NCBI RefSeq assembly: GCF_052030685.1
Contig: NZ_JBQAJM010000008.1
Span: forward strand, 21,186-85,185
DNA: 64,000 bases
Direction: 5' to 3'
Source of the DNA: Caedibacter sp052030685
GTDB taxonomy: Bacteria > Pseudomonadota > Gammaproteobacteria > Francisellales > Francisellaceae
Shown here: piece after piece, positions 35,322-44,930 of the stretch
Layout: every line of letters begins with the position of its first letter
Position numbering within the stretch: position 1 is the stretch's first letter
Translations under genes and position numbers: made by a program
Notes under the pieces: model-generated
Database searches by the model: none
Told to the model about the DNA's origin: nothing
Seen by the model: only the letters and a program-made list of their open reading frames with translations

Positions 35322-36803
35322 ATGAGTAAAGAGTTACTACTGGTTATTGAAACCGTTGCTAATGAGAAGGAAGTCTCAAGAGATTTACTTTTTTCAGCCA
35401 TGGAAGAAGCCTTGGCGATGGCAACTAAAAAGCGTTTTGAAGAGGATGCTGAAATTATCGTTAAGATTGATCGTAAAACCGGTGACTATGAGACATATCG
35501 TCAATGGCAAATCGTTGATGAAGATCATGAGATTGAGAATTATGCAGCAGAGCTATATGTTGATGTTGCTCAAGAGAAAGGGCATAACGTAGTCGTTGGT
35601 GATGTGCTGATGGAGCCTGTTGACTCGGTTGAGTTTGGACGCATTGCGGCGATGACTGCTAAGCAAATCATTATGCAAAAAGTCCGTGATGAAGAACGCC
35701 GCTTAATGGTGGCAAAGTTTCGTGATAAAGTTGGCAAGATTGTTTATGGTGAAGTTAAGCGTACCACGCGTGATTTTTTAATTATTGATCTGGGTGAAAA
35801 TGCTGAAGGTGTCCTGCCTAGAAAAGAGCTGTTGCCTAAAGAGAATTATCGTTTAAATGATAAGCTGCGTGCGTGCGTTTTGCGTATTGATGATGATGGT
35901 AAGGGGCCGCAAATTATTTTGTCACGCGCTAATAAAAAAATGTTACATGCCTTATTGATTCTTGAAGTACCTGAAGTGGCTGAGGAGTTAATGGATATCG
36001 TCAGCATTGCGCGTGATCCAGGTTCACGTGCTAAAGTGGCTGTAAAATCAAATGACAAGCGTATTGATCCTGTTGGGGCATGCGTTGGAATGCGAGGTTC
36101 ACGAATTCAAGCGATCACTAATGAGTTACAAGGTGAGCGTGTTGATATCGTATTGTGGGATGATAATCCAGCACAGTTTGTAATGAATGCGCTAGCTCCG
36201 GCTGAAGTGACTTCTATTGTCCAAGATGAAGACAGGCAAGCAATGCAGGTTGCTGTGCAAGAAGATCAATTATCACAAGCGATAGGTAAAAGTGGTCAAA
36301 ACGTGCGTTTGGCAACTGCTTTAACCGGCTGGCATATCAATGTTATCTCAAGCTCTGTTGCTGAAAAAGCGCAGCAAGAAGAAGAAGAGAAAAACATTCA
36401 GCTGTTTATGGAAGCTTTGGATATCGATCAAGATATTGCTGAAGTATTGATCGAGGAAGGTTTTTCGAGTCTTGAAGAAGTTGCTTACGTGGCGCGTGAG
36501 GAAATGCTTGAGATTGAAGGTTTTGATAACGAAATTTGTGAGGAATTGCAAGAGCGAGCCAAGACGGCGCTTATTTCACAAGCCTTAGCTGCGAACAAGC
36601 CAGCGGAAGACTTGTTGAATATGGAAGGTATGACGGCTGAGTGGGCAGATGCATTAGCGCAACAAGATGTGATTACAATGGAAGACTTAGCTGAGTTAGC
36701 CGTTGATGATTTACGCGAAATTATTTCGATCTCTGAAGATGAGGCGGCAGCTTTGATCATGACTGCGCGTGCACCTTGGTTTGAAGAGGATAACGAGAAG
36801 TAG
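35322..36803 (+). CDS. nusA: Transcription termination/antitermination factor NusA
   Basis: This RNA polymerase-binding elongation factor has 493 aa from ATG 35322 (MSKELLLVIETVAN), with AGGTG upstream; an in-frame GTG lies at 35313. Domains in order: an N-terminal polymerase-binding domain (1-125), S1 (about 135-200, starting VGKIVYGEVKR), two KH domains (about 200-345, with RIDPVGACVGMRGSRIQAI and QLSQAIGKSGQNVRLA), and two C-terminal acidic helix-hairpin repeats (about 365-490) as in gammaproteobacteria. It probably autoregulates through the terminators ahead of rimP. Confidence 0.97.
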   Translation: MSKELLLVIETVANEKEVSRDLLFSAMEEALAMATKKRFEEDAEIIVKIDRKTGDYETYRQWQIVDEDHEIENYAAELYVDVAQEKGHNVVVGDVLMEPVDSVEFGRIAAMTAKQIIMQKVRDEERRLMVAKFRDKVGKIVYGEVKRTTRDFLIIDLGENAEGVLPRKELLPKENYRLNDKLRACVLRIDDDGKGPQIILSRANKKMLHALLILEVPEVAEELMDIVSIARDPGSRAKVAVKSNDKRIDPVGACVGMRGSRIQAITNELQGERVDIVLWDDNPAQFVMNALAPAEVTSIVQDEDRQAMQVAVQEDQLSQAIGKSGQNVRLATALTGWHINVISSSVAEKAQQEEEEKNIQLFMEALDIDQDIAEVLIEEGFSSLEEVAYVAREEMLEIEGFDNEICEELQERAKTALISQALAANKPAEDLLNMEGMTAEWADALAQQDVITMEDLAELAVDDLREIISISEDEAAALIMTARAPWFEEDNEK

Positions 36804-36813
36804 GAGAAATGTG

Positions 36814-39552
36814 ATGGCAGAGATGACAGTGGCGCAACTAGCCAAACTAATAAAAATTAATGAAAGTGTACTACTTGAGAAGTTTGAACAATCAGGTGTG
36901 CATAAGAAAAGCATCAATGATTTAGTAACTGATGCCGAAAAAAACCAGCTTCTTAGCTTTATCCAAGGTGGTTCAACGGAGAAGAAATCATCAGTAACTT
37001 TGCAGAGAAAGACAACAAAACAGTTGAAAGTTGCCGGTAATCGCAAGGTTAATATTGAAGTGCGTAAAAAGAAGACGCTTGTTGCACCAGCAGTTGATGT
37101 TACTGAGGAGCAGATTGAGGATGAAACACTTGTTGCCAAACAGCATGAATCAGTTGATGTTGAACAGGTTAATGATGGTGTTCATAATGAGTCAGCGATT
37201 GAATCACAGGTGACACAAGACACTATTGTAGCAAACGGTAATGTGGCAGAAGAAGTGATAGCGTCGGAGCAACCTCAAGCAGATCCTAAAGCAGAAGAGG
37301 TGGCTATTGATAGTGTGCCGCCAGAAGCAAAAGAAGTTAAAGCGCAAACTGGTAAGTCTATTCCCAAACCTAAAAAATTAGAGAAGCCAGCAAAAGCTGA
37401 GAAGCAGTCAACCACTGATAATGCAGTAGATCAAGCATCCGATAGTGGTTTTATGATTACTGAAAAATCCGCTGAAAAGCCAAAAAATAATGGTTTTAAA
37501 ATCACATCAAGACCGGAGGTTGTTGAAGATAAAGTAGTAGACAATAATTCAGTTAATGAGGCAAAAGCTACGCACAAGAAAACGCTTGATAAAACAAAGC
37601 GTAGATCAAATGAAAATGAAGACAATGACTCACGCAAAGGTGCAAAAAAGTCAAAATCAACCTTAGCTAAGAAAGGCTCACGTGGGCTGTATGATGACGA
37701 CGACGGTTATGGTTTTTCGCGTAAAAATTCTAAGTCTAAGAAATTGCAGTTAAACAAAGTCAAAACACAGCAATTCACCAAGCCGGTTGAAAAAGCCATG
37801 AAACAAGTCGTGATTTTTGAAGGTATCACGGTCAATGAGCTAGCACAAAAAATGGCAGTAAAAGCTGCTGAGCTTATCAAGGTGCTATTTAAAATGGGTG
37901 TGATGGCAACGATTAATCAGCCACTAGATCAAGAAACAGCAATTTTGATCGTTGAAGAGTTAGGTCATGAATACACATTGCATCGTGATGAGACATTAGA
38001 AGAGACGGTAGTTGTTGATTCTTCAAGTCAAGAGATTAGACCACGTGCACCAGTCGTAACCATTATGGGACACGTTGACCATGGTAAGACGTCTCTTTTG
38101 GATTATATTCGTAAAACGCGTGTTGCTGTAGGTGAAGCTGGTGGTATTACACAGCATATTGGTGCTTATTCCGTAATAACACAAAAAGGTCAGATTACAT
38201 TCTTGGATACCCCTGGGCATGAAGCCTTTACTGCAATGCGAGCCCGTGGTGCTGGAAGTACTGATATTGTTATTCTTGTGGTTGCTGCTGATGATGGTGT
38301 GATGCCACAGACAAAAGAAGCAATTCAGCATGCGCGTGCTGCTGGAGTGCCGATTGTTGTTGCAGTGAATAAAATGGATAAACCTGAAGCAGATCCGGAT
38401 CGTGTTAAAACTGAGCTTTCACAGCTTGATGTCATCTCTGAGGAGTGGGGTGGCGATGTCATGTTCGCTCATGTTTCAGCTAAATCAGGTTTAGGTATTG
38501 ATGCGCTACTAGATGCTGTATTACTACAAGCTGAAGTATTAGAGCTTCAAGCGGTTGATAAAGGCTTAGCAAAAGGTGTTGTCATTGAATCACGCTTAGA
38601 TAAAGGTCGTGGAGCTGTTGCATCTGTGTTGGTGCAAAGTGGTGAACTAAATCAAGGTGATATTGTATTATGTGGTACCGAATACGGACGTATTCGTGTG
38701 ATGATGAGTGACCTTGGGCAAAAAATTAACACGGCAGGTCCGTCAACGCCTGTTGAGATACTAGGTCTTTCAGGTGTGCCTAATGCCGGAGATGAGATGG
38801 TTGCTGTTAAAGATGAGAAAACAGCACGTGAAGTAGCTGAGTTCAGATCGCAAAAGAAAAAAGATGAGCGTTTGAAGCAGCAGCAAGCCAGTAAGTTATC
38901 AAGCTTATTTGATCGTATGGGTGAGTCCACAGGTGAACGTCAAACCTTGAACGTGATCGTTAAAGCGGACGTTCAAGGTTCAGTTGAAGCGATTCGCGAA
39001 TCATTGGTTAAGCTTAGTAATGATGAGATTAAAGTCGAGGTTATTGCATCAGGCATTGGTGGAATTACCATTTCAGATGTGTCACTGGCAGTTGCTTCTC
39101 AAGCGGTGCTTTTTGGCTTTAACGTTCGTGCGGATGCAACGGCTAGAAAGCAAGCCGAGACTGACGGTATTGAACTACGTTATTACAGCATTATTTATGA
39201 TCTAATCGATGATGTGAAGCAAGCGATGTCGGGAATGCTATCGCCTGAACTGAGAGAACAAATCATCGGTGTTGCTGAAGTGCGTGATGTCTTTAGATCA
39301 TCGAAGTTTGGTTCGATTGCCGGTTGTATGGTTATTGATGGCGTGATTAAACGACACAACCCGATTCGTGTATTGCGTGATCAAGTGGTAATTTACGAAG
39401 GTTCTTTAGAATCGTTAAAACGCTTCAAAGATGATGCCGTTGAAGTCAAAAAAGGCATAGAATGCGGTATTGGTGTTAAGAACTATAATGATGTTAAAGT
39501 TGGTGACCAAATCGAAGTCTTTGAAACGGTTGAAATCAAGAGAGAGATATAA
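36814..39552 (+). CDS. infB: Translation initiation factor IF-2
   Basis: This GTPase delivers initiator tRNA to the 30S subunit. ATG 36814 (MAEMTVAQLAK) is chosen with TAGGAG upstream; GTG 36811 is an alternative. The 912-aa protein has an IF2_N domain at each end of a long charged, low-complexity region (about 60-330). The GTPase follows with GHVDHGKTS, DTPGHEAF and NKMD motifs, then domains II and III and the tRNA-binding C2 domain ending IEVFETVEIKREI. The charged linker is rich in Lys, Glu and Ser and is species-variable. It sits 10 bases after nusA. Confidence 0.97.
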   Translation: MAEMTVAQLAKLIKINESVLLEKFEQSGVHKKSINDLVTDAEKNQLLSFIQGGSTEKKSSVTLQRKTTKQLKVAGNRKVNIEVRKKKTLVAPAVDVTEEQIEDETLVAKQHESVDVEQVNDGVHNESAIESQVTQDTIVANGNVAEEVIASEQPQADPKAEEVAIDSVPPEAKEVKAQTGKSIPKPKKLEKPAKAEKQSTTDNAVDQASDSGFMITEKSAEKPKNNGFKITSRPEVVEDKVVDNNSVNEAKATHKKTLDKTKRRSNENEDNDSRKGAKKSKSTLAKKGSRGLYDDDDGYGFSRKNSKSKKLQLNKVKTQQFTKPVEKAMKQVVIFEGITVNELAQKMAVKAAELIKVLFKMGVMATINQPLDQETAILIVEELGHEYTLHRDETLEETVVVDSSSQEIRPRAPVVTIMGHVDHGKTSLLDYIRKTRVAVGEAGGITQHIGAYSVITQKGQITFLDTPGHEAFTAMRARGAGSTDIVILVVAADDGVMPQTKEAIQHARAAGVPIVVAVNKMDKPEADPDRVKTELSQLDVISEEWGGDVMFAHVSAKSGLGIDALLDAVLLQAEVLELQAVDKGLAKGVVIESRLDKGRGAVASVLVQSGELNQGDIVLCGTEYGRIRVMMSDLGQKINTAGPSTPVEILGLSGVPNAGDEMVAVKDEKTAREVAEFRSQKKKDERLKQQQASKLSSLFDRMGESTGERQTLNVIVKADVQGSVEAIRESLVKLSNDEIKVEVIASGIGGITISDVSLAVASQAVLFGFNVRADATARKQAETDGIELRYYSIIYDLIDDVKQAMSGMLSPELREQIIGVAEVRDVFRSSKFGSIAGCMVIDGVIKRHNPIRVLRDQVVIYEGSLESLKRFKDDAVEVKKGIECGIGVKNYNDVKVGDQIEVFETVEIKREI

Positions 39553-39554
39553 TT

Positions 39555-39992
39555 ATGGCAAGTAATTCACGCGTTGAGCGTGTTGGTGATGAGATTCAAA
39601 AGATCATCGTCGCATTGCTAGCAACCAAAGTCCGTGATCCGCGTTTGCAATGGGTTTCTATCACCGGTGTCGAGGTATCTAAAGATTTATCTTATGCTAA
39701 GGTGTTTTTCTCATCATTAAGCACGGAAACGCATCCGTCACAAGTGGTAAAAGCATTAGATTCAGCCAAGGGCTTTTTCCGTACAGCGCTTGCCAAAGAG
39801 CTGCGTTTACGTGTCGCGCCGGCTTTACGCTTTTTCTATGATGAATCATTAGCTTATGGTAATAAAATGAATTCGTTAATCGAGAAAGCTCGTCAAGAGG
39901 ACGAAAAATTTATCCAGCAGGAACAGAGTGAAAATGAGAATAATGATCATAAGGATGGTGATCATGACGAACCACGCGAAAGGTTGCGTTGA
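39555..39992 (+). CDS. rbfA: Ribosome-binding factor A
   Basis: This late 30S maturation and cold-adaptation factor has 145 aa with a type II KH fold: RVERVGDEIQKIIVALLATKV, RDPRLQWVSITGVEVSKDL, AKVFFSSL, and the end segment LRLRVAPALRFFYDES. The C-terminal tail (about 115-145) is highly charged. It follows infB after 2 bases. Unlike E. coli, truB and rpsO do not follow; der begins 82 bases later and may have its own promoter. Confidence 0.95.
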   Translation: MASNSRVERVGDEIQKIIVALLATKVRDPRLQWVSITGVEVSKDLSYAKVFFSSLSTETHPSQVVKALDSAKGFFRTALAKELRLRVAPALRFFYDESLAYGNKMNSLIEKARQEDEKFIQQEQSENENNDHKDGDHDEPRERLR

Positions 39993-40074
39993 TCGCGTAT
40001 CAGCATTTGTTCTTTAGACCTAAATAAGCTATAGTGCCAAGCAGAAATATCAAGAGTACTTAAGTTCTAGAATT

Positions 40075-41514
40075 ATGATTCCTGTCATTGCTATAGTTGG
40101 TCGTCCCAATGTCGGTAAATCGACACTTTTTAATGCTTTAACACGCACGCGTGATGCGTTGGTTTATGATATGCCAGGGGTGACGCGTGATCGCCAGTAT
40201 GGTCAAGCGGAATTTGAGGAGCAACCTTTTATCGTCATTGATACGGGTGGCTTATCTGATAATGACGCCGGTGTTGATGGATCAATGGCTGATCAATCTG
40301 TGCTTGCCATTGAAGAGGCAGATCTTGTTTACTTCGTTGTTGATGCGCAAGCTGGGTTAACTGCGGGAGATCTGTACATTGCTGAGCTTCTGCGTACACG
40401 TGGTAAGCCTTCAGTGCTAGTGATTAACAAAACCGATGGGATGCAGGAAGAGGTTGCCGCAGCTGATTTTTACTCACTGGGTTTTGAAGCATTATTTGCA
40501 ATTGCAGCGAGTCATCGGCGTGGTGTGAGTAACTTATTATCAGATACTTTATTACCTTTGTGTGATAAAGCAATTAAAGACTCCGAACATGCTGAAGGTG
40601 AAGCCAACAAGCGCGGTATTCGCTTTGCTTTAATAGGTCGTCCGAATGTTGGTAAATCAACACTAACCAATCGTATGTTAGGTGAAGATCGAGTGGTTGT
40701 TTATGATATGCCTGGCACCACGATTGATAGTGTGTATATTCCTTTCTCGCGCAATGATGAAGATTATACAATTATCGATACAGCAGGTATTCGCCGTAAA
40801 GGTAAGGTGCGCGAAACACTTGAGAAATTCTCGGTGGTTAAAACTTTGCAAGCGATCAAAGATGCTAATGTGGTGATTGTGTTGATTGATGCCAAAGAAG
40901 GATTAACCGATCAAGATATGCACTTGATGGGCTTTGCCTTGAATGCTGGACGGGCGATGGTTATTGCGGTCAATAAATGGGATGGCATGAGCGCCTCAGA
41001 TAGAGAAAACCTTAAAGAAGAGATCAACCGTCGTTTGGTGTTTTTAAAAGACTATGTTGATATTCATTTTATCTCGGCATTACACGGCACCAATGTTGGA
41101 CATCTGTTTGCATCATTGAAACATGCTTATAAAAGTGCCACCAAAAGGATAGCGACACCAGAATTAACACAAGTCTTAAAAATGGCAACACAAGATCATG
41201 TGCCACCGATGTCAGGTAAATCAAGGATTAAGCTAAAGTATGCACATATGGGCGGGCACAATCCGCCAATTATCGTGATTCATGGTAATCAGGTAAATAA
41301 TTTGCCTGCGTCATATAAGCGCTATTTAGAGAAATTTTTCCGTGAGGCTTTTAACTTGGTAGGCACGCCAATTAGTTTTGAGTTTAAGCAATCTGAAAAT
41401 CCTTATGAACCGACGAAACAAAAAAAATCAACACCATTGCAACGTTATAGGGATAAGCAAACCCAAAAGGAGAAAATGCAGAAAAAACGGGCTTTAAAGC
41501 AACACAAAGATTAG
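40075..41514 (+). CDS. der: Ribosome biogenesis GTPase Der (EngA)
   Basis: This double GTPase is needed for 50S assembly. The 479-aa protein has two G domains, each starting with GRPNVGKST (residues 8-16 and about 187-195), with DTGG and DTAGIRRK switch motifs and NKTD/NKWD specificity motifs. A C-terminal KH-like domain (about 365-450) and a basic tail follow. No clear Shine-Dalgarno site precedes ATG 40075. It is followed by murA after 7 bases, so der-murA-murB is probably one operon. Confidence 0.97.
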   Translation: MIPVIAIVGRPNVGKSTLFNALTRTRDALVYDMPGVTRDRQYGQAEFEEQPFIVIDTGGLSDNDAGVDGSMADQSVLAIEEADLVYFVVDAQAGLTAGDLYIAELLRTRGKPSVLVINKTDGMQEEVAAADFYSLGFEALFAIAASHRRGVSNLLSDTLLPLCDKAIKDSEHAEGEANKRGIRFALIGRPNVGKSTLTNRMLGEDRVVVYDMPGTTIDSVYIPFSRNDEDYTIIDTAGIRRKGKVRETLEKFSVVKTLQAIKDANVVIVLIDAKEGLTDQDMHLMGFALNAGRAMVIAVNKWDGMSASDRENLKEEINRRLVFLKDYVDIHFISALHGTNVGHLFASLKHAYKSATKRIATPELTQVLKMATQDHVPPMSGKSRIKLKYAHMGGHNPPIIVIHGNQVNNLPASYKRYLEKFFREAFNLVGTPISFEFKQSENPYEPTKQKKSTPLQRYRDKQTQKEKMQKKRALKQHKD

Positions 41515-41521
41515 TTATTTT

Positions 41522-42805
41522 ATGCAGTTAAAAGTCAGTAAACGTCACCATCTTCAGGATGTTAATATTAAATTATCAGGTGCTAAGAATGCCTTGTTGC
41601 ACTTGCTTTTTGCTAGTTTGCTAACTGAAGAAGCAACAACGTTTGATAATGTGCCTTCAAGCCTGCGTGATTACCATGCCGTGTGTGATATCTTGCAGGC
41701 AATTGGAGGAAAAGTTGATAGTCAAGAAGGTGTGGTAACTGTCACTTCTCCGCAAAAAGTCAATAAAATAGAGCTTTCTAGTAATTACACGCGACGCACA
41801 CGAACATCACTGATGCTGCTTGGCGCTTTAGCTAAAAAAGTCAGTGTGTTGAAAATAGGCTACCCTGGAGGCTGCTCATTTAGCGAGCAAAGACCTTTTG
41901 ATATTCACCTATTAGGTTTTGAAGCTTTGGGGGCAAAGGTCACGCATGATGAATATCATATTGTGATTGAGCATCATGCAGATAAATCGATTGAGCACAC
42001 ATTGCGTTATCCATCGGTGGGAGCAAGTATCAACTTGATGCTATATGCTACAACAGGAACTGCGCAAGTGAAGCTTAAGAATATTGCACTAGAGCCCGAG
42101 GTGATAGAGGTTGCAAGTTTTTTAAATTATGCGGGTGCTAAGATCAAAATCGACCACAGTGCACGCATGATGCAGATCGACGGTGTCGAGAAGCTCTCTG
42201 GTGTGAATTTCCGTGTAATGTATGATCGTATTCAGACAATGACCTATGCGGCTTTGGCCTATTTGCATGGTTTAAATGTGTGTGTTGAAGGGGTTGATAC
42301 CAAAGAGTATATTGCAAAACCGCTTGATGTTTTAAAGCAAATGGGAGCGAAATGGCAGTTTGATGCAGAGCATAGCCGTATTTGCTTTTATGGTAAAAAA
42401 AGCGTATTAACACCGGTGAACATTATAGCAATGCCTTATCCTGAGTTTCCAACAGATCTACAACCCATTTTTGCGGTGATGTGTGCTAAAGCCGATGGTG
42501 TATCTGAGATTACTGATACCGTTTACCCCGAGCGCATCAAATATGTTGATGAGCTTAAAAAGCTTAACTTCCCGATAGATTACCAAGGTAATAAGATCAA
42601 AGTGTTTGGTGATATTGTTGAGCCTTTGCATGCCACAAGTATGAAAAGCTATGATCTCAGAGCTGGAATGGCAGTGTTGATGGGAGCCTCGTTATCCGAT
42701 CAGGTATGTACGATTACTTCAGCAGAGCAAATTTTTCGTGGCTATGAGAATTTGCTTGAGAACCTTACCCACTTTATGCACATCAGTATTGATAAAGAAG
42801 AGTGA
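41522..42805 (+). CDS. murA: UDP-N-acetylglucosamine 1-carboxyvinyltransferase
   Basis: This enzyme transfers enolpyruvate to UDP-GlcNAc, the first committed step of peptidoglycan synthesis. The 427-aa EPSP synthase-like protein has Lys22-Asn23 in LSGAKNALL, the fosfomycin-target cysteine in YPGGCSFSEQRPFD (Cys118), RVMYDRIQT, and the catalytic Asp in YPEFPTDLQ. The sequence is quite diverged from E. coli MurA (RRTRTSLMLLG for MRASIWALG). It is coupled to murB by a 4-base overlap or a 2-base gap. Whether it is the sole MurA of the genome cannot be seen. Confidence 0.88.
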   Translation: MQLKVSKRHHLQDVNIKLSGAKNALLHLLFASLLTEEATTFDNVPSSLRDYHAVCDILQAIGGKVDSQEGVVTVTSPQKVNKIELSSNYTRRTRTSLMLLGALAKKVSVLKIGYPGGCSFSEQRPFDIHLLGFEALGAKVTHDEYHIVIEHHADKSIEHTLRYPSVGASINLMLYATTGTAQVKLKNIALEPEVIEVASFLNYAGAKIKIDHSARMMQIDGVEKLSGVNFRVMYDRIQTMTYAALAYLHGLNVCVEGVDTKEYIAKPLDVLKQMGAKWQFDAEHSRICFYGKKSVLTPVNIIAMPYPEFPTDLQPIFAVMCAKADGVSEITDTVYPERIKYVDELKKLNFPIDYQGNKIKVFGDIVEPLHATSMKSYDLRAGMAVLMGASLSDQVCTITSAEQIFRGYENLLENLTHFMHISIDKEE

Positions 42806-42807
42806 TT

Positions 42808-43644
42808 ATGTTTTCGTTAAAGGCTTACAATACTTATCATATCGAAAGCTTTGCCAAGCATGTGTATTTCCCGCAATCGATAGATGAAATCATTGAAATC
42901 TACAAGCGACACACAAAAGTGGTTATCTTGGGTAATGGCAGTAATATTATTTTGACGCAAAGCGTGTATGACGATGTGGTTTTTGTTGTGATTAAGGATC
43001 AGTTTAAAAAGATCTCGCACGTGAGCGACGGTGTTTATGCTGAAGCTGGCGTGTTGTTAAAAGAGCTATCCTTATACGCTTATGATCATGGTTTAAGTGG
43101 TGTTGAGACATTTTTTGATGTGCCGGCAAGTATTGGTGGGGCGATGATTATGAATACGGGCGCTTATGGCGATGAAATTTATGATCATGTACGTTATGTT
43201 GATATTTTGGATAGTGAGAGCTTTACACTAAAGCGGATTGATAAAGCGGATATCGATTATGGTTATCGCTATTCAATGTTTAAAACAAGAACTGTGATTA
43301 TTCTTGGGGCGTGTTTTGATTTATCGCTAAAGCCGCAAATAGAAATTAAAGCTAAAATGGATAATATTCTTTCACAGCGTCAAGCAAAGCTACCCTGTGA
43401 GCCAAGTGCGGGAAGCGTGTTTAAGCGCCCTAATTACCATATTACCGTTGGTGAAATGGTTGAAAAAATAGGTCTTAAAGGATTTCAAATTGGTGGTGCG
43501 CAGATATCACCAAAGCACGGTGGTGTGATTATCAATACCGGTAATGCCACTGGAGAGCAGATACTTCAACTAGTTGAGCATATCAAGCAAGAAGTATTAA
43601 TGCATTATCAAGTGCAGTTAGAGTTAGAACAGATATTGGTTTAA
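42808..43644 (+). CDS. murB: UDP-N-acetylenolpyruvoylglucosamine reductase, short (type II) form
   Basis: This FAD enzyme reduces the MurA product to UDP-MurNAc. It has about 278 aa from ATG 42808, with GAAGAG 5 bases upstream (GTG 42802 is an alternative). Motifs are ILGNGSNII, GVETFFDVPASIGGAMIMNTGAYG and YRYSMFK in the FAD domain, then PSAGSVFKRP and IGGAQISPKHGGVIINTGNAT. Those and the length mark the short type II MurB usual in Firmicutes rather than the 342-aa E. coli type. It sits in an operon with murA. Confidence 0.92.
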   Translation: MFSLKAYNTYHIESFAKHVYFPQSIDEIIEIYKRHTKVVILGNGSNIILTQSVYDDVVFVVIKDQFKKISHVSDGVYAEAGVLLKELSLYAYDHGLSGVETFFDVPASIGGAMIMNTGAYGDEIYDHVRYVDILDSESFTLKRIDKADIDYGYRYSMFKTRTVIILGACFDLSLKPQIEIKAKMDNILSQRQAKLPCEPSAGSVFKRPNYHITVGEMVEKIGLKGFQIGGAQISPKHGGVIINTGNATGEQILQLVEHIKQEVLMHYQVQLELEQILV

Positions 43645-43665
43645 CGTGTTGTGCAATAATTCATA

Positions 43666-43836
43666 CTTATACCGCCCATAAACCATTTTACAGCATTTTT
43701 GTCATTGAATTTTGCGCCCTTTTGGGTGATGCAATTTTGCCAATAGTCCCAGCTATTGCCTGCAGTTCCATCACCCAAAAACATCAAAAACTTCTTCGAC
43801 ATCTAACACCGCAAAATGATTTACGAGCGGTATAAG
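43666..43836. repeat. MITE-like dispersed repeat, copy 2
   Basis: This 171-bp element has 24-bp terminal inverted repeats agreeing at 21 positions (CTTATACCGC at the left end, GCGGTATAAG at the right). A second inner stem, GGGTGATG/CATCACCC, is present. It matches the copy at 31179-31343 in opposite orientation over its whole length. It carries no coding capacity and occupies most of the gap between murB and tRNA-Gln. Confidence 0.82.
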
Positions 43837-43983
43837 CCTCAATTTGCTCATCTATGAAATCGGTATTTCCTTTGATTAATACAGTAGTATTTTAATAGAC
43901 CAGAGGTATACTGATAATGCTTCAATAAAAAATGGATATATCTTAAACTTATTTATTTTATCTTGAAAAAACATGATGTTCTA

Positions 43984-44058
43984 TGGCTGGGCTGGCAGGA
44001 TTCGAACCTGCGCATGACGGGATCAAAACCCGTTGCCTTACCGCTTGGCGACAGCCCA
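43984..44058 (-). tRNA. tRNA-Gln (anticodon TTG)
   Basis: Read on the minus strand, the 75-nt gene starts TGGGCTGTCGCCAAGC and ends GCCCAGCCA. The anticodon loop is TTTTGAT (TTG, glutamine) in a CGGG/CCCG stem, and the T arm is GCAGG-TTCGAAT-CCTGC. It follows ispE on the same strand after 35 bases, as found in many gammaproteobacteria. Confidence 0.96.
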
Positions 44059-44093
44059 ATATTGATCGTGAAAACCGCTTAGTTAAGGGGTTG

Positions 44094-44930
44094 TCATTGC
44101 TCGACAGGTGCAAAGTTTAATGTTTTCACTATCCAACTGTCAACATCTTTTTCTAACTTTTTCTGATTTTGTAAAAGCTGATGGTAATCCGTGCTCAGGA
44201 GGTAAAAACAAGCACCTGTACCAGTGAGTCTTAGGTCATTGGCTTGAGGTAAATTTTGCAGTTCATTAATCACTTCAGGGTAAAGGGTATTGATGACTTC
44301 AAAAAACACATTTTCGTGCAGTAGTGGATTTATGGTTTTTGCATTATCTAAGATTACTTTAGATTTATTGAGCTTAGGGTGATTAAATAAAACGGCAGTA
44401 CTAGCATGAAATTGAGGTTTAATAATTAAGGCATATTGTTCGATATAAGGCTTAGGTGTTAATATCTCGCCAATGCCTTCTGCCCACGCAGCTTTCTGGA
44501 ATAAGAATATCGGTACATCAGCCCCAAGACTCAGTCCAATCTTATGTAGTTGACCATCAGAAAGCTGGCATTGCCATAGTTTATTGAGTGCAATAAGTGT
44601 TGTTGCTGCATTGCTGCTACCACCCCCTAGTCCTGCGCCCATGGGGATGTTTTTATCAAGATGAATATTAATACCTGTATTAGCTTTGGCAAAGGGTTTT
44701 AATGCAAGTGCAGCTTTGTAGATTAGATTATCTTGATCTTTGCCGATGCTCACATTGGCTGATAGTTTAATATGCCCATCTTCTCTTAATGAAAAGTGTA
44801 GGAAGTCTTTTAAATCAACAAATTGAAACCAAGTTTGTAGGTTGTGATAGCCATCATCACGTTTACCCGTAATGTGTAGAAAAAGATTGATCTTGGCATA
44901 GGAAGTGTAAGTTATGGGTTTAAAAGCCAT
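44094..44930 (-). CDS. ispE: 4-diphosphocytidyl-2-C-methyl-D-erythritol kinase
   Basis: This GHMP kinase of the MEP isoprenoid pathway has 278 aa. It begins with the substrate-binding SYAKINLFLHITGKRDDGYH and has the ATP loop IPMGAGLGGGSSNAATTL near residues 91-108. The C-terminal ending with LTGTGACFYLL is the third GHMP motif. It overlaps the 3' end of lolB by 19 bases, the classical lolB-ispE arrangement. Confidence 0.96.
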   Translation of the reverse strand: MAFKPITYTSYAKINLFLHITGKRDDGYHNLQTWFQFVDLKDFLHFSLREDGHIKLSANVSIGKDQDNLIYKAALALKPFAKANTGINIHLDKNIPMGAGLGGGSSNAATTLIALNKLWQCQLSDGQLHKIGLSLGADVPIFLFQKAAWAEGIGEILTPKPYIEQYALIIKPQFHASTAVLFNHPKLNKSKVILDNAKTINPLLHENVFFEVINTLYPEVINELQNLPQANDLRLTGTGACFYLLSTDYHQLLQNQKKLEKDVDSWIVKTLNFAPVEQ

